From: Acidobacteriota bacterium
GTDB taxonomy: Bacteria; Acidobacteriota; Vicinamibacteria; Vicinamibacterales; UBA2999
DNA length: 54,481 nt
NCBI GenBank assembly: GCA_020851565.1
Contig: JADZCN010000170.1
Location: forward strand, 1-54,481
Direction: 5' to 3'
Shown: piece by piece, positions 22,992 through 29,457 of the stretch
How the letters are laid out: each line of letters opens with the position of its first letter
Numbering within the stretch: the stretch's first letter is position 1
The notes under the pieces: generated by a model
The model's input: the letters and a program-made list of their open reading frames with translations, nothing else
The model's database searches: none
Told to the model about the DNA's origin: nothing
Program-made: the position numbers and the translations under genes

Positions 22992-24503
22992 ATGCCGCGC
23001 CTTCATGCGCTCGTTCCTGTCGCCGCGCTGCTCCTGGCCGCGGCAGCCACGCCAGAGTCCCGGGCAACGTCGGCCCTCGAGAAATCTGCGCATCTGCGGC
23101 CCGTTGAATCCGCGTCTGCGCATGTGCGGCCCGTTGAGTCCGCGTCCACGCATCTGCGGCCCGCCGTCCCGGAATCTGCGGATCTGCGGCCCGCCAGTTC
23201 TGTGTCCGCGCATCTGCGGCCTGCCGTTCCGGAATCTGCGCATCTGCGGCCCGTTGAGTCCGCGTCCACGCATCTGCGGCCCGCCGTCCCGGAATCTGCG
23301 GATCTGCGGCCCGTCAGTTCTGTGTCTGCGCATCTGCGGCCCGAGGGACAGGATCCCGCCCCTCTGCGTTCGGCGTTGCACGACTTCCGCGTCGAGGTCG
23401 TCGTGCCCGAGCTCGTCCATCCGTTCGCGATGGCCTTCACGCCGGAAGGCGACATGCTCGTCACCGAGCGCCCCGGCCGCCTCCGCATCGTCCGCAACGG
23501 GAAGCTGCTCCCCGAACCAGTCGCCGGCCTTCCGCCCATCCTCGCGCTTGGCCAGGGCGCGCTCTCCCAGGACGGGCGCGAGCAGGCGGGCCTCCGCGAC
23601 GTGGTGCTGCACCCCGGCTTCGCGACGAACCGGCTACTCTACATCAGCTACGTCAAGCCCGGCGAGAAGGGCTTCGGCAACCTGGCCGTCGCGCGCGGCC
23701 GCTTCGAGCACGATCGACTCTCGGAGGTGCAGGAGATCTTCCACGCGAACGCGCCCGGCAACGGCACCAACCGCAGCTCGATGTGGGGCGGGCGGATGCT
23801 CTTCGATAAGGCCGGCTACCTGTTCGTCACGCTCGGGGACCGCCAGTGGCCCGCGGTTGGCGATCTCGCGAAGCATCCCGCGCAGGATCTCTCGCGGCAC
23901 AACGGCACCACCGTACGCCTCCACGACGATGGGCGCGTGCCGGCGGACAACCCGTTCGTGGGGAAGGCGGGGTTGCTCCCCGAGATCTACACGTACGGCC
24001 ATCGCAATGCGCAGGGGATGGCGGTTCACCCCGTGACCGGCGACATCTGGCAGAACGAGCACGGCCCGCAGGGCGGCGACGAGCTGAATCTCATACGGCC
24101 CGGGCTCAACTACGGCTGGCCAGTCGTCGGCTTCGGCGTGAACTACACCACCGGCAAGGCCATCCACGAGGGCACGCTCAAGGAGGGCATGGAACCGCCC
24201 CGGCACGTATGGGTGCCGTCGATTGGGGTTTCCGGCATGCTGTTCTACACGGGCGATCGCTTCCCGGGCTGGAAGGGCGACATGATCGTCGGCGGCCTGA
24301 GCGGGCAGCGCCTCGTGCGCCTGAGGCTCGACGGCCAGCGCGTGGTGCAGGAGGAGACGCTGCTCCAGGGCATGGGCCGTCTCCGCGACGTGCAGCAGGG
24401 GCCGGATGGTTTCATCTACATCGCGGTGGACGGCAACGCGCGAGGGTTCGACGGCGCGCCGACGCCCATCGTGCGGCTGGTCCCCGTTCCTCGCGGGAGT
24501 TAG
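22992..24503 (+). CDS. Secreted PQQ-dependent sugar dehydrogenase (glucose/sorbosone dehydrogenase family) with N-terminal repeat tract
   Basis: 503 aa from the ATG at 22992. A signal peptide (about 1-22) is followed by an ~88-residue tract of about nine copies of a ~10-residue unit of the type SAHLRPVESA (residues ~31-118), then the six-bladed propeller: HPFAMAFTPEGDMLVTERPGRL near 141, RDVVLHPGF near 203, NRSSMWGGRM near 260, LGDRQWP, YTYGHRNAQGMAVHP near 333 (His), WQNEHGPQGGDELN near 354 and GWPVVGFGVNYTTG. These enzymes oxidise sugars or alcohols in the periplasm with PQQ. The usual family length is ~380-410 aa, and the excess is the repeat tract, which has no counterpart in the catalytic fold. 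TATCGT lies 9 nt before the ATG. Confidence 0.92.
   Translation: MPRLHALVPVAALLLAAAATPESRATSALEKSAHLRPVESASAHVRPVESASTHLRPAVPESADLRPASSVSAHLRPAVPESAHLRPVESASTHLRPAVPESADLRPVSSVSAHLRPEGQDPAPLRSALHDFRVEVVVPELVHPFAMAFTPEGDMLVTERPGRLRIVRNGKLLPEPVAGLPPILALGQGALSQDGREQAGLRDVVLHPGFATNRLLYISYVKPGEKGFGNLAVARGRFEHDRLSEVQEIFHANAPGNGTNRSSMWGGRMLFDKAGYLFVTLGDRQWPAVGDLAKHPAQDLSRHNGTTVRLHDDGRVPADNPFVGKAGLLPEIYTYGHRNAQGMAVHPVTGDIWQNEHGPQGGDELNLIRPGLNYGWPVVGFGVNYTTGKAIHEGTLKEGMEPPRHVWVPSIGVSGMLFYTGDRFPGWKGDMIVGGLSGQRLVRLRLDGQRVVQEETLLQGMGRLRDVQQGPDGFIYIAVDGNARGFDGAPTPIVRLVPVPRGS
23083..23345 (+). repeat. In-frame ~30-bp tandem repeat inside the sugar dehydrogenase gene
   Basis: About nine copies of a 30-bp unit built around GCATCTGCGGCCCG, each encoding ten residues (SAHLRP or SADLRP plus a variable VESAST / AVPES / SSV linker). 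Higher-order copies are nearly identical (for example the stretches near 23140-23200 and 23250-23320), pointing to recent duplication. The unit length keeps the frame open. Confidence 0.9.
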
Positions 24504-24625
24504 TTCGGCGGCCGGGGCCTCAACGGAGGGCCGGGGGCGGCTCGGAGCCCGTCTTGTCGGCAGAACGACGGTGCGGCGACAGCGCGATCGGCAGCGCGTG
24601 AGGGTGGACCCTCTCCGTCCCCTCC

Positions 24626-24761
24626 GCACCCGCCCGCCCGCACCTGTTCGCACCTGTTCGCACCTGTTCGCACCTGTTCGCACCTGTTCGCTCCCGCGCG
24701 CACCTGCCCGCGCCTGCCCGCACCTGTTCGCACCCGCCCGCACCTGTTCGCACCCGCTCCG
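24626..24761. repeat. Decamer tandem array (CGCACCTGTT type) between convergent genes
   Basis: About 13 copies of the 10-bp unit seen at 20599-20848, here C-rich on the plus strand (CACCTGTTCG, CACCTGCCCG, CACCCGCCCG). It fills the second half of the 258-bp convergent gap and ends exactly at the stop codon of the TSUP gene. Confidence 0.85.
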
Positions 24762-25664
24762 CTATCGGGAGACCTCCTCCGCCATCTGGACCGGTCGGAC
24801 CGTGCGCGCCAGCACAGCCGTTCTTAACAGGGACAGTCCCGCGTAGAGGACGACGACCACCACCAGCCACCGGATGGCGTAGAGCGGGAGGCTCTTCACG
24901 ACGTACGCGGCGACCAGGACGCCCGGAATGCCGCCCAACATGAGTCCCAGGGCGGCCTGGCCGTCGTACTTGTTCGTGCGCGCGTACTTGATGCCTGCCA
25001 TCGGCAGCATGTAGGCGGCCGACCCCATCATGATCGGGAACGCCGACCTCGGGTCCATGCCGAGCAGGCTGAAGACGATCAGGCTGGGGGCATAGCTGCC
25101 GACGCCGAGCGCATTCAACGCGCCGAGACAGAAGTTCACCGCGGCGGCAAGGGCGAGCGTGACGCCGGCGAATCCAATCGCGGTGCCGCCACCGGGAATC
25201 CACTGCAGGTTCGTCATCAGCATCAGCGCCGAGCCCGCGAGCAGCGCTCCGCCCATGCCCAGCTGGATGGGGCGGCGGGGCAGGCTCGACACGACGCGCG
25301 CCCCCACGTAGCCACCCACCGCGCCAATCGGCACGAGCACCATGAGCGTCATCGGATCCACCGCGATGGCGGCGACGAAGGCGAAGGCCTCGATGGCGAC
25401 CGGTATCGACGAGCCCACGTTGAGCGTGCCGGGGATGTATTCGTCCCGCACCATCCGCATGAAGCGGAACGCCGCCGTGGTGGGCGCGTAGTTGCCGATG
25501 CCGAGCGTGTCGAAGAAGAGCGTGACGGCGCCCAGCCCCAGCTGCTTCGGTGTCGGCGCGCGATGCGGGTGGCGCCCGACCGAGGCGCTCTGCCACCACG
25601 CGTAGGCGAACGCGGCGATGACGAGGGCCAGGCCGGCGAGCAGCAGCGGGATGGGAGCGAGCAC
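24762..25664 (-). CDS. TSUP/TauE-SafE family membrane transporter
   Basis: 300 aa from a GTG at 25664. Eight or so hydrophobic segments with the two-repeat TSUP pattern: TLFFDTLGIGNYAPTTAAFRF near 48 in the first half and LNALGVGSYAPSLIVFSLLG near 183 in the second, each followed by a VGSSIPV / MGSAAYM loop. Family members export sulfite, organosulfonates or related anions, though the substrate here is unknown. The start lies 3 nt after the stop of the PNPOx-like gene, so the two form an operon opposite the MocR regulator. It ends against a tandem-repeat array. Confidence 0.9.
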   Translation of the reverse strand: MLAPIPLLLAGLALVIAAFAYAWWQSASVGRHPHRAPTPKQLGLGAVTLFFDTLGIGNYAPTTAAFRFMRMVRDEYIPGTLNVGSSIPVAIEAFAFVAAIAVDPMTLMVLVPIGAVGGYVGARVVSSLPRRPIQLGMGGALLAGSALMLMTNLQWIPGGGTAIGFAGVTLALAAAVNFCLGALNALGVGSYAPSLIVFSLLGMDPRSAFPIMMGSAAYMLPMAGIKYARTNKYDGQAALGLMLGGIPGVLVAAYVVKSLPLYAIRWLVVVVVLYAGLSLLRTAVLARTVRPVQMAEEVSR

Positions 25665-25667
25665 GCG

Positions 25668-26348
25668 TCAGCCGGCCCTTCGGCGCCGGTTCACGGCCTG
25701 CCGTACGTCGATCGATGGAACATCCGGCCCCACGTGGTCGTCGGCCACGGGGGCGGAGGGCTCGAGCGACAGGGGGATCACGCCCGCCCACACCGGCCAG
25801 GTCACGTCCTCCTCGTCGTCCACGGGAGGACCGCTCCGGACCTTCGCCGACGCCTCCTCGATGGGAAGCGCCAGGACGGAAGTGCCCAGCAGCTCCTGCG
25901 ACGTCACGGGGCGGAGCCCGTCCCATCGATCCGGCACGATGTGATTCGTGAACGCGCGGAGGGCCTCGGTCTTCTCCGCGGGATCCGTGACGAGGCGTGC
26001 ACGCCCGAGGATCATCACCGACCGGTAGTTCATCGAGTGGTGGAAGGCCGAGCGGGCCAGCACCAGGCCATCCACGAGCGTGACGGTGACGCAGACGTCG
26101 AGGCCGGCGGCGAGCGACCGGACCATGCGGCTCGCGGCGGAGCCGTGCAGGTAGATCTCGTCGCCGACCCGCGCGTAGCCGGTGGGAACGACGAACGGCT
26201 GTCCGTCCACGACGAATCCGACGTGGCACACGAAGCCTTCGTCGAGGATGTCGTAGACGGCAGCGCGGTCGAACACGCCCCGCTTGGGGAGACGCTTCAG
26301 CCGCGTCCGGTCGGTCACGGGAATGGAAGGGGAAGAGATGCCAGCCAT
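25668..26348 (-). CDS. Pyridoxamine 5'-phosphate oxidase-like FMN-binding split-barrel protein
   Basis: 226 aa from the ATG at 26348 (a longer frame to 26435 would cross the divergent promoter). It has the split-barrel pattern of the nitroimidazole-resistance/PNPOx-like group: VYDILDEGFVCHVGFVVDGQPFVVP near 32, IYLHGSAASRMVRSL near 69, VTLVDGLVLARSAFHHSMNYRSVMILGRARLV near 90 and EKTEALRAFTNHIVPDRWDGLRP near 127. Such proteins bind FMN or F420 and act in redox or detoxification. The gene leads an operon with the TSUP transporter and is divergent from a MocR regulator that probably controls it. TACCCT lies 7 nt before the ATG. Confidence 0.9.
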   Translation of the reverse strand: MAGISSPSIPVTDRTRLKRLPKRGVFDRAAVYDILDEGFVCHVGFVVDGQPFVVPTGYARVGDEIYLHGSAASRMVRSLAAGLDVCVTVTLVDGLVLARSAFHHSMNYRSVMILGRARLVTDPAEKTEALRAFTNHIVPDRWDGLRPVTSQELLGTSVLALPIEEASAKVRSGPPVDDEEDVTWPVWAGVIPLSLEPSAPVADDHVGPDVPSIDVRQAVNRRRRAG

Positions 26349-26417
26349 GGTGGAGAGGGTAGCCCGGCCTGGATAGCACAACACTTCCACTTTCGATACA
26401 TTTGACCAGTCCACTTT
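26349..26417. promoter_or_regulatory. Divergent MocR/PNPOx promoter region with direct repeats
   Basis: Minus strand: TACCCT (26356-26361), 7 nt, ATG at 26348. Two identical TCCACTTT words on the plus strand at 26386-26393 and 26410-26417 are 24 bp apart centre to centre, in direct orientation, as expected for MocR-family operators. The second overlaps the TTG start of the regulator, which suggests autoregulation. Confidence 0.5.
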
Positions 26418-27840
26418 GCGCACGCCCATCGCCATCGACCGCCGCCGGCAGCGCCCCCTGCACCGCCAGATCTACGAGGAGTGGCGGCGCGGCATCCTCG
26501 CCGGCCGCTTCGCACCCGGGGAGCGCATGCCTTCCACGCGCGAGCTGGCGGCGGCTCTCCGGGTGTCGCGCGCCACGGTGACCGCGGCGTACGAGCAACT
26601 CGTGGCAGAGGGCTATCTGGACGGGCATCGAGGCTCGGGGACCTTCGTGAGCCAGGAACTGCCGGACCGGGCCCTCGGGCCGGCGGGTCCTTCGGCGGCG
26701 CGGGCCGCCGCCGCACCCGCGCGGCTTTCTGCGTTCGTCGAGCGGCTCGGCCCGATCGCATCGCGCGAGCCCAGCCCGGCCGGCGTGCTCGATCTCTCCA
26801 ACGCCGGCCCGGATCTGGACCTCTTTCCGTTTGCCGTTTGGAGCCGCCTTGTCCGGCGCCACCTCCGGCGCATCGGCCAGGGCCTCCGCCGTCACGCGGA
26901 GGACCGGGCCGGGCACGAGCCGCTGAGGGAAGCCATCGCGGCCTACCTGCGCCGGTCGAGGGCGGTCCGCTGCGCCGCGGATCAAGTGGTCATCGTCAGC
27001 GGATCGCAGCAGGCGCTGGACCTCTGCGCGCGTGTGCTCGTCGATCCGGGTGACGAGGTCGTCGTCGAGGAGCCGGGATATTCCGGCGCGCGCCAGCTCT
27101 TCGCGGCTGCCGGCGCGACGCTGCGCCCCGTGGCCGTGGATGCCGATGGCCTGCTGGCTTCCGCGCTGCCACCCTCCGCGCGGCTGGCCTACGTCACGCC
27201 ATCCCACCAGTTCCCGCTCGGCGCCTCGCTGTCGCTGGCGCGGCGGCTCGACCTGCTCGCGTGGGCGCGCGCGCGGCGCGCGTTCGTCATCGAGGACGAC
27301 TACGACAGCGAGTTCCGCTACGTCGGGGCGCCGCTGCCCGCGCTCCAGGGGCTCGGGGACGCATCACGCGTGGTGTATGTCGGCACCCTCTCGAACGCGA
27401 TGTTCCCGGGGCTCAGGATCGGCTATGTCGTCCTGCCATCCACGCTCGTGGAGCCGTTCGTCCGGGCGAAGTGGTACGCGGATCGCCAGACCGCGTATCT
27501 CGAGCAGGCGGCGCTGGCGGATTTCATCCGGGAGGGGCATCTCGAGCAGCACGTCCGCCGGATGCGGCGCGTGTACAAAGCCCGCAGGCAGGCGCTGCTG
27601 GACGCGCTCGATCGGCGCTTCGGCGCTCGCGCCACCGTACTGGGCGACTCGGCGGGCATGCACCTGGTGGTGCGGTTCGATGCGCCGGACATCGCCACTC
27701 GCGCGCGTCGATCGGGCGTGGCACTGCGCGACACGCGCGCGTACTACCTGGGCGCGGCGCCCGCGAACGAGTTCATCCTGCGCTTCTCGGACCTGGGTGA
27801 ACGGGCGCTCGGCGAGGGCGTGCGGCGCCTGGCGGGCTGA
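26416..27840 (+). CDS. MocR/GabR-family regulator lacking the PLP-binding lysine
   Basis: 474 aa from the TTG at 26416. An N-terminal GntR-type winged helix (about 12-76: LHRQIYEEWRRGIL, RMPSTRELAAALRVSRATV, GYLDGHRGSGTFV) precedes an aminotransferase class I-like domain with SGSQQALDL near 195, EEPGYSGAR near 218, TPSHQFPLG near 261 and EDDYDSEF near 293. The position that holds the Schiff-base lysine (normally SK in a GTFSK motif) reads GTLSNAM: residue 327 is Asn (codon AAC at 27394-27396). PLP could then bind only non-covalently, or the effector may differ. It faces the PNPOx/TSUP operon, its likely target. Confidence 0.93.
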   Translation: MRTPIAIDRRRQRPLHRQIYEEWRRGILAGRFAPGERMPSTRELAAALRVSRATVTAAYEQLVAEGYLDGHRGSGTFVSQELPDRALGPAGPSAARAAAAPARLSAFVERLGPIASREPSPAGVLDLSNAGPDLDLFPFAVWSRLVRRHLRRIGQGLRRHAEDRAGHEPLREAIAAYLRRSRAVRCAADQVVIVSGSQQALDLCARVLVDPGDEVVVEEPGYSGARQLFAAAGATLRPVAVDADGLLASALPPSARLAYVTPSHQFPLGASLSLARRLDLLAWARARRAFVIEDDYDSEFRYVGAPLPALQGLGDASRVVYVGTLSNAMFPGLRIGYVVLPSTLVEPFVRAKWYADRQTAYLEQAALADFIREGHLEQHVRRMRRVYKARRQALLDALDRRFGARATVLGDSAGMHLVVRFDAPDIATRARRSGVALRDTRAYYLGAAPANEFILRFSDLGERALGEGVRRLAG

Positions 27841-27890
27841 GCGAGCGCGGGCTGAGCGAGGGCGTGCGGTGCCTGCCTGGCTGAGCGACC
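27812..27890. repeat. Direct duplication spanning the MocR stop codon
   Basis: A ~33-bp sequence at the 3' end of the gene (27812-27845) recurs with a few changes about 45 bp downstream (27857-27888), including the stop codon. It looks like a slippage or tandem-duplication product. Confidence 0.7.
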
Positions 27891-27930
27891 GCGCGGGGGG
27901 ACACGGACGCCATGCGGACCGTCGGCATCC

Positions 27931-28350
27931 TCAGAGCGCGTGCTGCACGAGCTTCTCCCGCACGTCGTCGGGCAGCGGTGCCGACGCGCGACGGGTGGTA
28001 TCGAAACACACCTCGATGGTCTTCTGCGTCGCGCAGTGCGTCATCGAATCCGCCTCGTAGAGCCGCATCTCGTAGTGCAGGCTCTTGTGGCCGACGCGGG
28101 TAATGGCGCCGGTCACCAGCACGAGCTGTCCCGCCGTGAGCTCCCGGTGAAAGTCGATCGTGAGCGACGCGACCACGGTGCCCAACCCGCGGGCCCGCAG
28201 GTCGGTCAGCGACACGCCCGCCCTGGCCAGGACGTGCCACCCGGCCTCGTCGAAGATGGCGGCGTAGTGGCGGACGTTCATGTGCCCGTAGGCGTCGCAC
28301 AGGGCCGGCATGACGATGGTGCGGTGCAGCTCGAACCAGGTGGCGCTCAT
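27931..28350 (-). CDS. Acyl-CoA thioesterase (4HBT hot-dog fold)
   Basis: 139 aa from the ATG at 28350, with GAAGGG upstream. The hot-dog signature is clear: CDAYGHMNVRHYAAIFDEAGWH near 18-39 holds the catalytic Asp of the YbgC/4-hydroxybenzoyl-CoA thioesterase group, followed by VASLTIDFHRELTAGQLVLVTG near 60-82 and a KSLHYEMRLYE strand near 88. It releases CoA from acyl-CoA substrates; specificity cannot be told. It lies 14 nt after the stop of the B3 beta-lactamase gene on the same strand and is probably co-transcribed with it. Confidence 0.92.
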   Translation of the reverse strand: MSATWFELHRTIVMPALCDAYGHMNVRHYAAIFDEAGWHVLARAGVSLTDLRARGLGTVVASLTIDFHRELTAGQLVLVTGAITRVGHKSLHYEMRLYEADSMTHCATQKTIEVCFDTTRRASAPLPDDVREKLVQHAL

Positions 28351-28364
28351 GCGGATGGTGCCCT

Positions 28365-29210
28365 TCAGCGGCTCTTTGCCTCTTCCGCCACGCGCTGCTC
28401 CAGCCGCGTCATCGCATCGGCTGCATAGGTCCTGCACGTCTTCCCCGCGGCCGCGAACGGGTGCGGGGCCACGAGGATGTCGCAGGGCAGCTCCGCCACG
28501 CGCGAGATGCTGCGTCGAAACAGGTCCACGCGAGACGCGTAGTCCTTGCCGCCGGTGAAGCGGAAGCCGGGCGCCGCGACGGCGGAGAGGCTGTCGGCGT
28601 AGACCATGTCCTTGCAGGCGCCGCCCTCGCAGCTCCGCCAGGTGTAGGCCGTGCTGCCGGGCGCGTGCCCGGGGATGAAGTGCACGGTGATGGCGATGTC
28701 GCCCACGCGCAGCACCTCGCCGTCCTTCAGCTCCTGCACGGTGGCTACCGCGGGGAACTCGTTGTCCTTCCGGCCGAACCCGAACTGCGGATCGTCTTCC
28801 GTGTTCTCGCCCCGGCGGAGTGCCGCGGCCGTGGACGGGCTGGCCGCCACGCGCGCGCCCGTGAACCGGGCCAGCGCCGCCACGCCGCCCGCGTGGTCGT
28901 AGTGCCCGTGAGAAATCAGGATCAGCTTGACGTCTTCCGTCCTGAACCCCAGCGCGCGGATGTGCCGGTCGATGAGCGGCGCGGACTGCGGAAGGGCGCC
29001 GTCCAGCAGCACGTGGCCCGCCGGCGAGGTGACGAGCAGCGCCGACAGCCCGGCCGTGCCGACCGAGTAGGTGTTGCCGAACAGCCGTGACGGCTCGGTG
29101 TCCCGATTCCAGTCGGCGCAGTCACTGCACTGTTTCGGCGGATCAGGGACGAGGGCCGGGGCCTGGACGATGGAGAAGAGGAGGACGGCGACGAGTGCGA
29201 CGAGTTTCAT
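28365..29210 (-). CDS. Subclass B3-like metallo-beta-lactamase
   Basis: 281 aa from the ATG at 29210, with a signal peptide (about 1-20). The zinc ligands follow the B3 pattern: His101, His103, Asp105 and His106 in SHGHYDHAGG, His182 in GHAPGST, and His250 in APHPF. The YADSLSA and LPCDILVAPH segments are also shared with L1-type enzymes. In family terms this is a periplasmic enzyme able to hydrolyse beta-lactams including carbapenems, but close relatives in environmental bacteria may have other substrates. The longer frame upstream is translated repeat sequence and is rejected. TACGAT lies 9 nt before the start. The neighbours include an AmpG-like permease and a D-aminoacylase. Confidence 0.9.
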   Translation of the reverse strand: MKLVALVAVLLFSIVQAPALVPDPPKQCSDCADWNRDTEPSRLFGNTYSVGTAGLSALLVTSPAGHVLLDGALPQSAPLIDRHIRALGFRTEDVKLILISHGHYDHAGGVAALARFTGARVAASPSTAAALRRGENTEDDPQFGFGRKDNEFPAVATVQELKDGEVLRVGDIAITVHFIPGHAPGSTAYTWRSCEGGACKDMVYADSLSAVAAPGFRFTGGKDYASRVDLFRRSISRVAELPCDILVAPHPFAAAGKTCRTYAADAMTRLEQRVAEEAKSR

Positions 29211-29225
29211 CGGGGAACAATCGTA

Positions 29226-29327
29226 ACAGGTGCGGGCGGGTGCGGGCGGGTGCGAACGGGTGCGGGCGTGTGCGGGCAGGTGCGGGCAGGTGCGGCGGGT
29301 GCGAACGGGTGCGGGCAGGTGCGAGGT
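29226..29327. repeat. Decamer tandem array (GGTGCGGGCA type)
   Basis: About ten copies of the GGTGCG-based 10-bp unit, G-rich on the plus strand, immediately upstream of the -10 of the beta-lactamase gene. Confidence 0.85.
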
Positions 29328-29354
29328 CACGTGCGCTGCGAATGCCCCGATCGC

Positions 29355-29450
29355 ACAATCCTCCAATCACCCAATCCAATGCGCAATGCCCCAATCACTC
29401 AATCGTCATTGAATCGCTCAATCACCAATCTTCAATCGCCAATGGACTTG
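29355..29450. repeat. Degenerate CAATC tandem repeat
   Basis: Ten or so CAATC words spaced 7-10 bp apart (CCAATCAC, TCAATCGC and variants), an A/T-richer stretch than its surroundings, ending at the 3' end of the iorB gene. Together with the decamer array it makes up the 247-bp gap 29211-29457. Confidence 0.65.
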
Positions 29451-29457
29451 CGCCCGC

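Noticed and set aside
23083..23345. CRISPR-like array (regular ~30-bp repeats)
   Set aside because: There are no unique spacers, the repeats are contiguous and in frame within a coding gene, and no cas genes are present.
24823..24837. Second copy of the GGGACAGTCCC palindrome
   Set aside because: It lies inside the TSUP coding sequence, the match to the 12064-12112 arm is only the core word, and there is no second arm.
28365..28437. Longer thioesterase starting at 28437
   Set aside because: It would overlap the beta-lactamase 3' end by more than 70 nt, and the ATG at 28350 has an SD-like sequence and matches the family N terminus.
29211..29366. N-terminal extension of the beta-lactamase from 29366
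   Set aside because: It is translated repeat array (Arg/Thr/Pro-rich), while a proper signal peptide starts at 29210.
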